A DNA stretch of 64,000 nt from Thermococcus sibiricus MM 739 (lineage in GTDB: Archaea; Methanobacteriota_B; Thermococci; Thermococcales; Thermococcaceae): NCBI RefSeq assembly GCF_000022545.1, contig NC_012883.1, forward strand, positions 1,480,276 through 1,544,275. The letters are read 5' to 3'. Below, one piece after another: positions 33,921 through 44,231 of the stretch (positions are counted from its first letter, which is position 1; each line of letters begins with the position of its first letter). The notes under the pieces are model-generated. The model saw nothing but the letters and a program-made list of their open reading frames with translations. It was not told the DNA's origin and did not search any database. The translations under genes were made by a program, and so were the position numbers.

Positions 33921-33976
33921 GCGATGATGAATGAATCCAATGCTGACTGGATGATTGGCCCCAATTGGCTGAGCGT
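33921..33976 (+). ncRNA. Box C/D guide RNA candidate 2
   Basis: The plus strand reads GCG, C box ATGATGA (33924-33930), a 12-base guide ATGAATCCAATG, D' box CTGA (33943-33946), a 4-base spacer, C' box ATGATTG (33951-33957), an 11-base guide and D box CTGA (33969-33972), then GCG. This is a near-perfect archaeal box C/D sRNA; only the C' box is degenerate, as is usual. It lies between the MFS fragment and the DUF2391 gene. Confidence 0.85.
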
Positions 33977-33999
33977 GAAAATGAACCGAGAGTGAAAAA

Positions 34000-34482
34000 A
34001 TGGAAAGTGAACTCAAAAAGCTAAATGAAAATGTGGCAAAGCTCTCCAAACAGATGGGTGAGATACAGGAGGAGCTGGATAGGAAAAATAAGCCCGATAA
34101 ACTTGGATGGGATGACGTGGTCCAGGAAATTATTGGTTCAATAACGTTTTCTCTACCATTCCTCTTTACCGAAGAGATATGGGACATAGCAAAAACGTTA
34201 AACATGTGGCGAACACTTGTCATCTTTTTAATGACCCTTTTCATGGCTTACCTATTTATTTCAAAGGCCAAACTCTCAAACATAGAAAAGGAAGAGTGGC
34301 ACCGCATACCTAAAAGACTACTTACCGTCACGGTCGTTTCCTATATGACCTCAACCCTTTTGATCTATCTTTATGGCATAAATAACATCGCAAACTTCTC
34401 ATTAGGGCAGTACATCAGTGCCACCATCATTGTAAGTACTTTTGCTGTTATTGGAGCAATAGCAGTTGATCTGGTGAAGTGA
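34000..34482 (+). CDS. DUF2391-type membrane protein with coiled-coil N-terminus
   Basis: 160 residues. Residues ~1-32 form a charged coiled coil (ESELKKLNENVAKLSKQMG). The rest has three to four membrane helices, around 45-60, 70-87, 107-125 and 135-157, in the DUF2391 (TIGR02587) pattern with WDDVVQEIIGSITFSLPF. Function is unknown. The next gene starts at the base after its stop (TGAATG), so it is strongly coupled to the TOPRIM protein downstream. Confidence 0.72.
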   Translation: MESELKKLNENVAKLSKQMGEIQEELDRKNKPDKLGWDDVVQEIIGSITFSLPFLFTEEIWDIAKTLNMWRTLVIFLMTLFMAYLFISKAKLSNIEKEEWHRIPKRLLTVTVVSYMTSTLLIYLYGINNIANFSLGQYISATIIVSTFAVIGAIAVDLVK

Positions 34483-35508
34483 ATGATAATAATTACCGGA
34501 GATAAATACGACGAAATATTAAAAGAGAAAAATTCTGAAAAAATCTTGTTTCCGGAATACGGAAAAAACAAAGAAAAGCTGAAAAAATTTGTTAACAAGC
34601 TGAATGGCAATGAAATGATAGTAACTGCAAGCTTAGAGCTTATTGATCTCATATTAGAGGAATTTCAAGGGGAGGAACATTTCTTAATTTATTCAAACAC
34701 AGGCAAAGAACTAACGTTTAAAGAGACCTACGAGTTAAGAAAATATCTCGATTTTGATCTGAGAGGAACAGAAACAAAAGAAACAGAAAAAGTTAGTGTA
34801 CTCTTCTGTGAAGGAAAAACCGATTCAAAATTCTTCAAAGCAAGCTACAAAAAAGTTTTTGGATTCAAAGAAACTAAAGATCTTCCTCCCAATCTCAAGT
34901 TAATTGAAACCCTGTTTGAAAGAGACAACTATGAGCTGATAAAAAACGAAGATGGATATATAGCAATAATCCCAAGTGAAGGGAACGCTGGAGTAATAAG
35001 GAATCTTGAAAACTTTCTCAGAGCTATGGAGGTTTTTAATTTCTATGTTCAGAAAATAGGAGTTGCAATAGACATAGATGAAAGCGAAGAGGCCGTGATG
35101 CAGTCAATAAAGGGCAAACTTTCATCCTTTAGATATAAAGTTTCCAAAAAAGGTTTTAAAGTTGGAAGTACCGAAATCATTCCCCTTTTAATCGGGACAA
35201 AAATAGATCTTGGGCCCTGTGTAGAGTGGCAAAAACCGACTGTTGAAGATTTTATGTTAGCGATTCTTGAAGGAGATAGAACCTTCAAGAAACTTGACAG
35301 AACCATCAACATACTATGTTTAGATTTGAAGAGAAAGTTAAAACCGAAAGAGGTCATTTACCTAGCAATGGCAGCAAAAAAGTTCTGGGGGAACCTTGAG
35401 GGATTCTATGAAATGAGTATAATGAGAACTCCAAAATGGAAGGTAGAAAAGATACTAAAAGAAAGCAGGCTATATGAAAAAATGGAAAGCCTATTACCAT
35501 CTCTCTAG
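34483..35508 (+). CDS. TOPRIM-domain protein (OLD/DUF3226-like)
   Basis: 341 residues. The central part has VLFCEGKTDSKFF near residue 107 (the Glu of the TOPRIM nucleotidyl-transfer motif) and AIDIDESEEAV near residue 192 (the DxD motif), separated by about 85 residues. This is the layout of the TOPRIM nucleases found in OLD and DUF3226 proteins. The N-terminal ~100 residues and the C-terminal helical part are not recognised. It is coupled to a membrane protein gene, and its 3' end overlaps the glycosyltransferase gene by 15 bases. Confidence 0.7.
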   Translation: MIIITGDKYDEILKEKNSEKILFPEYGKNKEKLKKFVNKLNGNEMIVTASLELIDLILEEFQGEEHFLIYSNTGKELTFKETYELRKYLDFDLRGTETKETEKVSVLFCEGKTDSKFFKASYKKVFGFKETKDLPPNLKLIETLFERDNYELIKNEDGYIAIIPSEGNAGVIRNLENFLRAMEVFNFYVQKIGVAIDIDESEEAVMQSIKGKLSSFRYKVSKKGFKVGSTEIIPLLIGTKIDLGPCVEWQKPTVEDFMLAILEGDRTFKKLDRTINILCLDLKRKLKPKEVIYLAMAAKKFWGNLEGFYEMSIMRTPKWKVEKILKESRLYEKMESLLPSL

Positions 35509-36636
35509 GAGATAATCCTTCTCTTCTAAGAATATCTCTGCTCTTTTTAACACCAGCTTTTCTGCTTCTGCTGTCGTCATGTCCTTAGTTTTCTTAACAA
35601 AATCCGCAGTTTTGGCAAAGTAAAGTGGTATTAATGGCTCAGCATTCTTAAGGATCCCATTTTTATAAGCAATAGCTCCATCAAAGAGAATGTGACTCCA
35701 CAGAACATCATCAAGGTCAAAACTCTTCAATGCTGTTTTGACTTTTTCAAGGGTTTCTTTCGAAAGGGCCTTTTCTAGGAGTTTTTTATTTTGTGCAAAC
35801 AATTCTTCAGACTTTTTCTCAAGCAATTCAAGAGTCACTCTAACATGTTCTGGCTCCCTAATTTCCATTTCACCAAAAACTGGGACTTCTTTCAATGTTT
35901 TGGTATTTTTCCATTTTTCTTCATACTTCTGCATTAACATAAAAAGCGTTCCAACGACTTGGTTAAACATGGCCCCTAAAGAGGCGGCCGGATCCTTAGG
36001 GTCATGTATCTTTACTCCCAAGGCTGTTTGAATCACTTTGAAACCTTCCGCTATTGCTGTTGTTGTTAAAAAGATATCCACTCCAAATCTAGCCACATCA
36101 GTTTTCCAGACCTCTTCATTACATAGATACGTATCAATCAAATCCGCACTTATCCCAAAGTCTCCTCCTATTGGTTGTCTAACGTTATATCCATAGAGGG
36201 AAGCGGTCATCGGATAAGCAATGTTGTTTGTTATTGTTCCATCATATTTATGCCTCAAATAGAGAGGAGCAACAAAATGATAGCCCTCTTCAATAGGTTT
36301 GGCAAATTTATATACCCACTCTGGAGTAATACTCCTTAAATCACTATCCACAAACACCACAGCATCTGCTCCTTCATCTCTTGCTATCTCGAGGACTTCT
36401 TTCATCGCACTTCCTTTTCCGGGGATTGGCCACTTGTAAACCGTGCTTCTTACCTCCACGCCATCTGGAACTGGAGTCTTCATAACAATATCTCGAGTCC
36501 CATCATTACTGCCGCCATCAGAATTAATAATTAAACCTCCGTTAAAATACTTTTTTAAACCTTCTGCGGCCTGTTTAACCACATATTCTATGGTCTCAGC
36601 GTTGTTATAGCTTGGAATTCCCACAATGACTTTCAT
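35494..36636 (-). CDS. Family 2-type glycosyltransferase
   Basis: 380 residues from the ATG at 36636, which has GGTGAT upstream. The GT-A fold is evident: VGIPSYNNAETIEYVV at the N-terminus, INSDGGSNDGT near residue 41 and the metal-binding FVDSDLRSITPEW (DxD) near residue 94. The second half (FGVDIFLTTTAIAEG, IHDPKDPAAS) is like glucosyl/mannosyl-3-phosphoglycerate synthase-type enzymes. A role in compatible-solute or glycolipid synthesis is possible but not proven. It is divergent from the first Gfo/Idh/MocA gene. Confidence 0.8.
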   Translation of the reverse strand: MKVIVGIPSYNNAETIEYVVKQAAEGLKKYFNGGLIINSDGGSNDGTRDIVMKTPVPDGVEVRSTVYKWPIPGKGSAMKEVLEIARDEGADAVVFVDSDLRSITPEWVYKFAKPIEEGYHFVAPLYLRHKYDGTITNNIAYPMTASLYGYNVRQPIGGDFGISADLIDTYLCNEEVWKTDVARFGVDIFLTTTAIAEGFKVIQTALGVKIHDPKDPAASLGAMFNQVVGTLFMLMQKYEEKWKNTKTLKEVPVFGEMEIREPEHVRVTLELLEKKSEELFAQNKKLLEKALSKETLEKVKTALKSFDLDDVLWSHILFDGAIAYKNGILKNAEPLIPLYFAKTADFVKKTKDMTTAEAEKLVLKRAEIFLEEKDYLLERW

Positions 36637-36725
36637 AGTTATCACCAAAATACAACCATCTATAGTGGTTTAAAATTAAAAATGTTTAAATATCTTTTGG
36701 TAGGTATCTAAATGGGGGGACCCAT

Positions 36726-37751
36726 ATGGGAAAACTAAAAGTTGGAATAATAGGATGCGGGAACATTTTTAACTTGGCCCATAAAAATGCTCTGAAGAAC
36801 ATAAAAGAAGTAAAAGTAGTCTCCTGCATGGATATAAAAGCGAAAAGAGCTAAAGAAGCCGCAAAAGAATTCAACGCAAAACCCTACACAAACTTAGACA
36901 AATTTTTGGATTTGGATTTGGACGTTATTGAAATTCTAACACCCACGTACACTCACGCTGAATTGGCTATAAAGGCCTTAAAAAGCGGTAAACATGTGAT
37001 TGTAGAAAAACCTATAGCTCTTACGAGTGAAGAGGCTCAGAAGATGATCAAAACTGCAGAAAAAGAAGGATTATGGCTTTTGGTTGGTCATACAAGAAGA
37101 TTTGACAAACGATGGATCCAAATAAAGGAAGTTATCAAAAAGAGAAACATAGTGCCAATGCAAATAAGAAAAGCTGAGGTTCAGAGATTGCCATTTTCAG
37201 AAAGTGCATGGTATTGGAAGCCCAATAAAGGAGGCGGGGTAGCAATAGATTTAGGCGTTCATGTTACAGATTTTCTCCGTTGGTATTTTAAAAGTGAACC
37301 CATCAAGATTCTTGGAATTGGAAAAGCCATAAGGAAAGAAGCTAAAATAAACAATACGCATGATCACTTCCTGATGATGATACAATTCGAAGAGAATAAA
37401 ACTGGACTGGCAGAAGTAAGCTGGGCGTACTCCTATCCCGCCCGCTATGGGGTCTTTTACCATCACTTAGATATTTTAGGAAAGAATGGAAGGATCAGGT
37501 ACACTCCCTTGGATACTCCGGTAGTAGGAGTTGTAAAGCACCATTTCGAAATGCCAAGGTTTTCTCCATTACTCTCAGCGTTTCCCGAAGCATTTGAAGC
37601 AGAACTAAGGCATTTCTTCAGAGTGATCATGAATAAAGAAGAACCAAGAATGACGGCAAAAGACGCATTAATAGCACTCCAAATGGCAGAGGTGGCAATA
37701 GAGTCCACAAAGAGAGGAGAACCTCTCGAGTTTAAGGGGGTGAAAGAATGA
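36726..37751 (+). CDS. Gfo/Idh/MocA family oxidoreductase 1
   Basis: 341 residues. The N-terminal NAD(P) Rossmann fold has VGIIGCGNIFNLAHKNAL at residues 6-23. The EKPIALTSEEAQ segment near residue 97, with the catalytic lysine, and VAIDLGVHVTDFLRWY near residue 174, with the histidine, are typical of sugar dehydrogenases of this family. The substrate is a sugar or cyclitol of unknown type. It overlaps the next paralogue by 4 bases (ATGA), so the two form an operon. Confidence 0.87.
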   Translation: MGKLKVGIIGCGNIFNLAHKNALKNIKEVKVVSCMDIKAKRAKEAAKEFNAKPYTNLDKFLDLDLDVIEILTPTYTHAELAIKALKSGKHVIVEKPIALTSEEAQKMIKTAEKEGLWLLVGHTRRFDKRWIQIKEVIKKRNIVPMQIRKAEVQRLPFSESAWYWKPNKGGGVAIDLGVHVTDFLRWYFKSEPIKILGIGKAIRKEAKINNTHDHFLMMIQFEENKTGLAEVSWAYSYPARYGVFYHHLDILGKNGRIRYTPLDTPVVGVVKHHFEMPRFSPLLSAFPEAFEAELRHFFRVIMNKEEPRMTAKDALIALQMAEVAIESTKRGEPLEFKGVKE

Positions 37752-38749
37752 TAAACGTTGGAATAATCAGCTATGCTCATCCTCATGCGTTAAGATACGG
37801 AAAAACTTTTGCATCAAACCCCAAAGCAAAGCTATATGCAATCTCAGGGGACGGAGCAAACACTGATGTTGCAATAGCCGAAGCCCAAAAAATGAAAGCA
37901 AAATTCTACTCAAACTACGAGTCCCTCCTGAAAGATGAAAAAGTGGATGCAGTTTACATAGCTATTGAAACTTATAGGCATAAAGAAATCGCCATAAGAG
38001 CCGCTGAGGAAGGAAAACACATCCTCCTTGAAAAACCCATAGCACTAACACTTGAAGATGCTGATGAAATTATTAGAGCAGTAAAAAAGGCCGGTGTAAA
38101 GCTTATGGTACCATTTAACCTAAGGTTCACAGTACCCCTTAAAAAAGCAAAAGCAATGATAGATTCCGGTGAGATAGGAAATCTTGAGTACATATATGCA
38201 ATTTCAGAGTATGTAAAGCCACCAATATTCCTTGAAGGCTTGGATATGAGTTGGTTTTTAGATAAAAACAAATCTGGCGGCGGTGGATTCATGGATACTG
38301 CACCTCATGGCATAGACTCCCTTCTTTGGCTTATAAACGACGAACCGAAGAGTATCTATGCGAACATAGGCCCGAAAATATTTGGATTTCCCGTAGATGA
38401 TATAGGCACTGCAGTGCTAGAGTTCAAAAACGGCGTTGTAGCCGTTCTTAACGCTGGGTGGGCGAACCCCAAAGGATATTCCTATGGCTTAGAGATAAAA
38501 TATTATCTCTTAGGAAAAGAAGGCTTTCTTGACATCAGAACAGCTTACCCTGACTTTACGGTTTACCAAGACAAAGCTGAAAAAATATACTGGGAAAGAG
38601 CAGATGTTAGTGGAATTGTAAACTCTTTCCTGAACTCCATAATAGAAGACAAAGACCCTCCGATAACTGGAGAAATGGCCAAGAAAAACTTAAAAATAAT
38701 CCTAGCTGCTTATGAATCTTCAAAAACTGGAAAGATTATTAAGCTTTAG
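37748..38749 (+). CDS. Gfo/Idh/MocA family oxidoreductase 2
   Basis: 333 residues, a second member of the same family. The N-terminus VGIISYAHPHALRYGKTF replaces the usual GxGxxG with SYAHPHA, so cofactor binding may differ. The EKPIALTLEDADE segment near residue 96 and FMDTAPHGIDSLLWLI near residue 180 keep the catalytic Lys and His. The paired genes may act in successive steps on one sugar, or as a heteromer; this is inference from the overlap. Confidence 0.85.
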   Translation: MINVGIISYAHPHALRYGKTFASNPKAKLYAISGDGANTDVAIAEAQKMKAKFYSNYESLLKDEKVDAVYIAIETYRHKEIAIRAAEEGKHILLEKPIALTLEDADEIIRAVKKAGVKLMVPFNLRFTVPLKKAKAMIDSGEIGNLEYIYAISEYVKPPIFLEGLDMSWFLDKNKSGGGGFMDTAPHGIDSLLWLINDEPKSIYANIGPKIFGFPVDDIGTAVLEFKNGVVAVLNAGWANPKGYSYGLEIKYYLLGKEGFLDIRTAYPDFTVYQDKAEKIYWERADVSGIVNSFLNSIIEDKDPPITGEMAKKNLKIILAAYESSKTGKIIKL

Positions 38750-38825
38750 GTACTCATAATCGACTTGAATAACATTCACGTATTTGATAAGAACAGTGAA
38801 AAAGCCATGATGTGAGGGAAATAAA

Positions 38826-40525
<1,700 letters not shown>

Positions 40526-40555
40526 CTAGATTCTTTAAATCCAAATAATGAAAAA

Positions 40556-42520
40556 TTATAACGTCCATTCAACACCCAAGATTCTACTGTATTCTGCTAA
40601 AACCCTTCTAAGGTACTCCTTTGCAATCACAACTTTATCTTTCTTAAACTGCTCTGCCCATCTTTCGTTGCCAAACTCCTCTGCACCCTTTGCAACCAGA
40701 TCTATAATTCTCATTGAATCCCAGAACACTGGCTCATAGCCGGCTTTCTTGAGATAATTAACGAGCTTTCTCATTGTTTTTCTGGCCTGCCCTTCCATGT
40801 CTACGTTCTCTCCGTAGGCTTCCATAAAGAGTGCTTTCAACACGGGCTTTGCCCATCCACGGTGGAACCTACACCAGCCAACGTTGTCATACCAGTATTC
40901 ATAGAGGGCACTGGCAATTATCCTATTGGCCAACTCTTCCGGCTCAAGAAACACTCCAAACTGATAGAATGTCCAGTAACGGCCTTGAATTGGCAGAGGT
41001 ATGTAGTTTCCTATAGCCCAGTACATTGTGGGTACCATCTCTCCGCTTATTCCTATGGGTGTATAAACTCCATAATCTTTGAAGCTCTCTCCATAGCTTA
41101 GCCTATCCTTGAACTTCTCATCAAGTATTTCAGCGGCTCTCCTTATGCCCTCTCCAATTATCTTGGCGATTTCGTTTTCAGCAAAGGCAACCCTATGGGC
41201 TAATTCAGCAACGAGTTTGGCGTTCTTTTCACTGGTTTCAACAGGTTTCATAATTAAGCTATCCTTATCAAACTCGGGTTTATCGCTTAGGCCAACTTCG
41301 TCTGGCTTGAGCAATCCTCTATAAACAAGTTCCAAAACCCATGCCACAGTGCCTCCAAAGCTAATTGCATCAAATCCCATGGCATCAACCGCGTGAACAC
41401 TTACATCACTCGCTCTAAGAGTTATCACCCCGCTGAGCGGACCGTTTGCTTCCCTTGGCTCGTACTCTATGTGGTGACCGTTAGCGTATTTCTTACACAC
41501 CACTGGACAGGGCTCTCCACAGTTAGTCCAATTTTTGGTCTCTATCGCCTCCTTATTGAAGGGCTCCCAGTAGTATTTCATTATGTTCTCGTGGATCTTA
41601 ACACGCTCTTCCTTTGGAATGTATGGCATCTGCCAGTTTAGTATTGGCACAAAGTCACCTTCAGCCGGATAGTTTCCTCCAAAAGTTCCTCCAGTCTTGA
41701 GCTTAGGATTGTACTTGTATTTCACTGTGTTTTCGGATATTACTTCATTCATTGGCTTTTTGTGGACTCCCTCTACTATGGATTTTGCAATCTTTACATT
41801 GCTTATATCTTCCTTCGGGAACTTCTTTCTGACTTTTCCCCCAAATATTATGGCAATCACATTATGGGCTCTCAATAAAACGCTTCCAGTTCCACCTCTG
41901 GCGGCCCAATCCTCACTTCCAACAATCCTTTTGCCGTTTCTTAGGGTTTGGGAAAATATCGCACCCATATTAGTATTCAGAGAAGCCGGTCCAACACAAG
42001 CAATCCTGTACTCCATTCCCTCAAACTTATCATTAAAGTTATCAATGAGGTATTGAGTGAGTGCATAAACGCCCTCCTCCCCCTTATAGCCTCTCCAAAT
42101 TTCAATCACTTTTTCAAAGTCAATTTCATGAAGTTCAACGTTTAACTTTTCTCCATCGTTGGTGAGAATAAGCACTGTTGGTTTCTCCCGCTTTCCTTCG
42201 AGAACCACAAAATCAATACCTACCCTTTGAAATTGATAGGCGGCCCCTCCCATTGTTGAAGGGAAAACCCCACCATATTGAGGCGATCTGTACACAAAAG
42301 TCATTCTATGAGCTCCAGGGAGGATAGAACCAGCAAATGGGCCTTTCCCAAAAACCATCACATTTTTTGGGTCATAATGATCCTCAGCTTCATAGGTTTT
42401 GTAAACCTCGTCATGAAGGTATAAGGCATAGTCAATGATTCCATAAATTCCCTCTCGCTCAAAATCCTCCAGATTTATACTCTTTTCATTCAAGTTAACT
42501 TTAAGTACTGAAAACCTCAT
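40556..42520 (-). CDS. gor: Glyceraldehyde-3-phosphate:ferredoxin oxidoreductase (tungsten)
   Basis: 654 residues, the same length as the Pyrococcus GAPOR. It oxidises glyceraldehyde-3-phosphate to 3-phosphoglycerate with ferredoxin in the modified Embden-Meyerhof pathway. Members of this AOR family carry a tungstopterin and a [4Fe-4S] cluster. Visible segments are GPFAGSILPGAHRMTFVYRS near residue 60, GSEDWAARGGTGSVLLRAH in the pterin region, and NCGEPCPVVCKKYANG for the cluster. GGAGGG precedes the ATG at 42520; a TGM-like site and TATA box lie upstream. Confidence 0.93.
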   Translation of the reverse strand: MRFSVLKVNLNEKSINLEDFEREGIYGIIDYALYLHDEVYKTYEAEDHYDPKNVMVFGKGPFAGSILPGAHRMTFVYRSPQYGGVFPSTMGGAAYQFQRVGIDFVVLEGKREKPTVLILTNDGEKLNVELHEIDFEKVIEIWRGYKGEEGVYALTQYLIDNFNDKFEGMEYRIACVGPASLNTNMGAIFSQTLRNGKRIVGSEDWAARGGTGSVLLRAHNVIAIIFGGKVRKKFPKEDISNVKIAKSIVEGVHKKPMNEVISENTVKYKYNPKLKTGGTFGGNYPAEGDFVPILNWQMPYIPKEERVKIHENIMKYYWEPFNKEAIETKNWTNCGEPCPVVCKKYANGHHIEYEPREANGPLSGVITLRASDVSVHAVDAMGFDAISFGGTVAWVLELVYRGLLKPDEVGLSDKPEFDKDSLIMKPVETSEKNAKLVAELAHRVAFAENEIAKIIGEGIRRAAEILDEKFKDRLSYGESFKDYGVYTPIGISGEMVPTMYWAIGNYIPLPIQGRYWTFYQFGVFLEPEELANRIIASALYEYWYDNVGWCRFHRGWAKPVLKALFMEAYGENVDMEGQARKTMRKLVNYLKKAGYEPVFWDSMRIIDLVAKGAEEFGNERWAEQFKKDKVVIAKEYLRRVLAEYSRILGVEWTL

Positions 42521-42534
42521 AGCGCTCCCTCCGA

Positions 42535-42575
42535 TACCACTCCGAGTGTTATGTAAAAGGGCAAATTATTTAAGA
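42535..42575 (-). promoter_or_regulatory. GAPOR promoter with TGM-like site downstream of TATA
   Basis: The palindrome TACCAC-TCCGA-GTGTTA at 42535-42551 differs by one base in each arm from the Thermococcales glycolytic motif TATCAC-N5-GTGATA. On the minus strand the TATA box (TTAAATAA at about 42567-42574) lies upstream of it, so the site overlaps the predicted transcription start. This position is known to give repression by TrmBL1/Tgr when sugar is absent. Confidence 0.6.
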
Positions 42576-42644
42576 TTTTTGGATACAGAAATAGGATTCT
42601 ATATGAGCTCAAAATAATAAGAAAAATCCAGAAAAAAGAAGCCA

Positions 42645-43769
42645 TTAAACGGGTTCAAATCTCTCTTCAAGCTTCTTTAATACACTTGGTAAAGTAGTGT
42701 ACTCCATATCCTCCAGTGGAAGACGGTGTGGTTCAAACGGACCGTGTCTTCTCATATAGTCTGCAATCTCTAGTGCCTTCTTTCTTGCCTCATCGAATGC
42801 CACATCCTCAAAGAGATCAACGGGTCCTACCAGCTTTCCATCTTTGTTGATCTGCCATCCTAGAGCCACTACCCTCGGAGGTCCATCAAATCTCGAAGGA
42901 GTTGCATATTTGAGGGGAACGGGCATTATTGGGCCGTTGTGACTTCCTCTCATCCAACCACTTACGATATGCGGAAATGCGAATGGCTCAAGAACTTCTC
43001 CAAGGGCTGGAAGTCCACTTTGGGCTCTTACTATGGCCACTGGATCATCTTTTCCTACGTATTCTCCCGCAATTTCGTAAAGCTTCTCAGTGCTTACAAC
43101 GGCAACAGGCTCGTCTTCTGGAAGTTTGTGACCCTTCTTCGGATAAACACGCTTTATAACATATCTTGATTTTGCACCAATTAATGCTAAGATATCATAC
43201 AGCTCCTCGGGTGAATTGAGTATAACTTTTTTATGTTCTTTGATATCCCAAACCTCAAACCTAAAGCCCATGTGCATGTTGGGATCAATAACAAGGCCTG
43301 CTGTGTTGAAAGGATCTCCAAACATCCTGAAGATTGGTAAATTGAATGCCCCAGGTTCAGTTTTGTCCATATGGAATGTGACTATCGGTTCGCTCTTTCT
43401 TAGAGTGATTTCCATTTCAGCTATTCCAGGACCCATTCCTCTGATGTTCCCACTAAAAGCATCCTTAAGTAAGTCCTGACCTGCTCCATAAAGGCCGAGT
43501 TCTTTTGCGATCTCAGTAGCCTCTTTAAATATATCCCATGCCAATCCGTGGATTTTCTCGCTGTCGACGCCGTGTTTGTGTGTCATAATAAGCTGAAGAT
43601 CGTCCCCACAGTAGGTTGCGTGGAAGTCAATTATTATGCCCTCTTCTTTTGCTTTGTTTAGGAGTTCGTTAGCTTTTTCTATTAAAGCTGGATGAACCTT
43701 GCAGTGGCCCGGCCATCCTCCAATATCCGCCTTTATCACGCTTATAGTTATTTTTTCACCAATCGCCAT
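42645..43769 (-). CDS. fbp: Fructose-1,6-bisphosphatase, archaeal type V (FBP aldolase/phosphatase)
   Basis: 374 residues matching the Thermococcales FBPase. It makes fructose-6-phosphate in gluconeogenesis, with aldolase activity known in the family. Visible segments are IKADIGGWPGHCKVHP at the N-terminus (metal ligands), HATYCGDDLQLIMTHKHG near residue 50, GAGQDLLKDAFSGNIRGMGPG near 95 and the LEPFAFPHIVSGWMRGSHNGP lid. GGGTGAT precedes the ATG. The TGM upstream of its TATA box predicts activation under gluconeogenic growth. Confidence 0.95.
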   Translation of the reverse strand: MAIGEKITISVIKADIGGWPGHCKVHPALIEKANELLNKAKEEGIIIDFHATYCGDDLQLIMTHKHGVDSEKIHGLAWDIFKEATEIAKELGLYGAGQDLLKDAFSGNIRGMGPGIAEMEITLRKSEPIVTFHMDKTEPGAFNLPIFRMFGDPFNTAGLVIDPNMHMGFRFEVWDIKEHKKVILNSPEELYDILALIGAKSRYVIKRVYPKKGHKLPEDEPVAVVSTEKLYEIAGEYVGKDDPVAIVRAQSGLPALGEVLEPFAFPHIVSGWMRGSHNGPIMPVPLKYATPSRFDGPPRVVALGWQINKDGKLVGPVDLFEDVAFDEARKKALEIADYMRRHGPFEPHRLPLEDMEYTTLPSVLKKLEERFEPV

Positions 43770-43800
43770 ATCATATCACCCATAATACGTTTACTTTCGG

Positions 43801-43845
43801 TTTTATAAAATTTTACCAGCATAAAATATATCACTCCTAATGATA
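43801..43845 (-). promoter_or_regulatory. FBPase promoter with TGM upstream of TATA
   Basis: TATCAC-TCCTA-ATGATA at 43829-43845 matches the TGM consensus TATCAC-N5-GTGATA with one mismatch. The TATA element TTTTATAAAA (43801-43810) lies between it and the ATG at 43769, so the site is upstream of the promoter, which is the activating position described for TrmBL1/Tgr. Confidence 0.72.
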
Positions 43846-43870
43846 CCAAAGAAGGAAAGATTAAAAGAGC

Positions 43871-44110
43871 TCAGCAGATGTCAGTCCAACCAAACTCTTC
43901 TCTTGCTACTTTTATAAGCTCTTTGAGCTCTTCTTTCTTAATGTTAATGGTGCTAACTGCACCAACAAGAGCTATAATCCCATGAATTTCCTCTTGTACT
44001 TGAATCACATCATCATTTATCTTTGTCACCTTAAGCTCTCTTCTGGCCACTTCTTCCTCTGTAATCCTAAACTTATCTTCCCCAATTTTTATGTGCTTTA
44101 TCTCGGTCAT
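43871..44110 (-). CDS. Small hypothetical protein, 79 residues
   Basis: A charged alpha/beta protein starting MTEIKHIKIGEDKFRITEEE, with IIALVGAVSTINIKKEELK in the middle and FGWTDIC at the end. It has no membrane segment. A GAGGG-like stretch precedes the ATG at 44110. No family is recognised. Confidence 0.6.
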   Translation of the reverse strand: MTEIKHIKIGEDKFRITEEEVARRELKVTKINDDVIQVQEEIHGIIALVGAVSTINIKKEELKELIKVAREEFGWTDIC

Positions 44111-44231
44111 GAGAATCCCTCATTATATTATTATGATTTTGAATTTGATAAAGTTTTCTTAACCCTTATCAGGCAATTAATTTAATAAAGACTCCTTGAA
44201 TCTAGATTAAAAATTCGAAAAATTTCTTGCT

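Noticed and set aside
43781-43797. Second TGM candidate in the FBPase leader (TATCACCCATAATACG)
   Set aside because: The second arm does not match GTGATA; it is explained by the GGGTGAT ribosome binding site read on the other strand.
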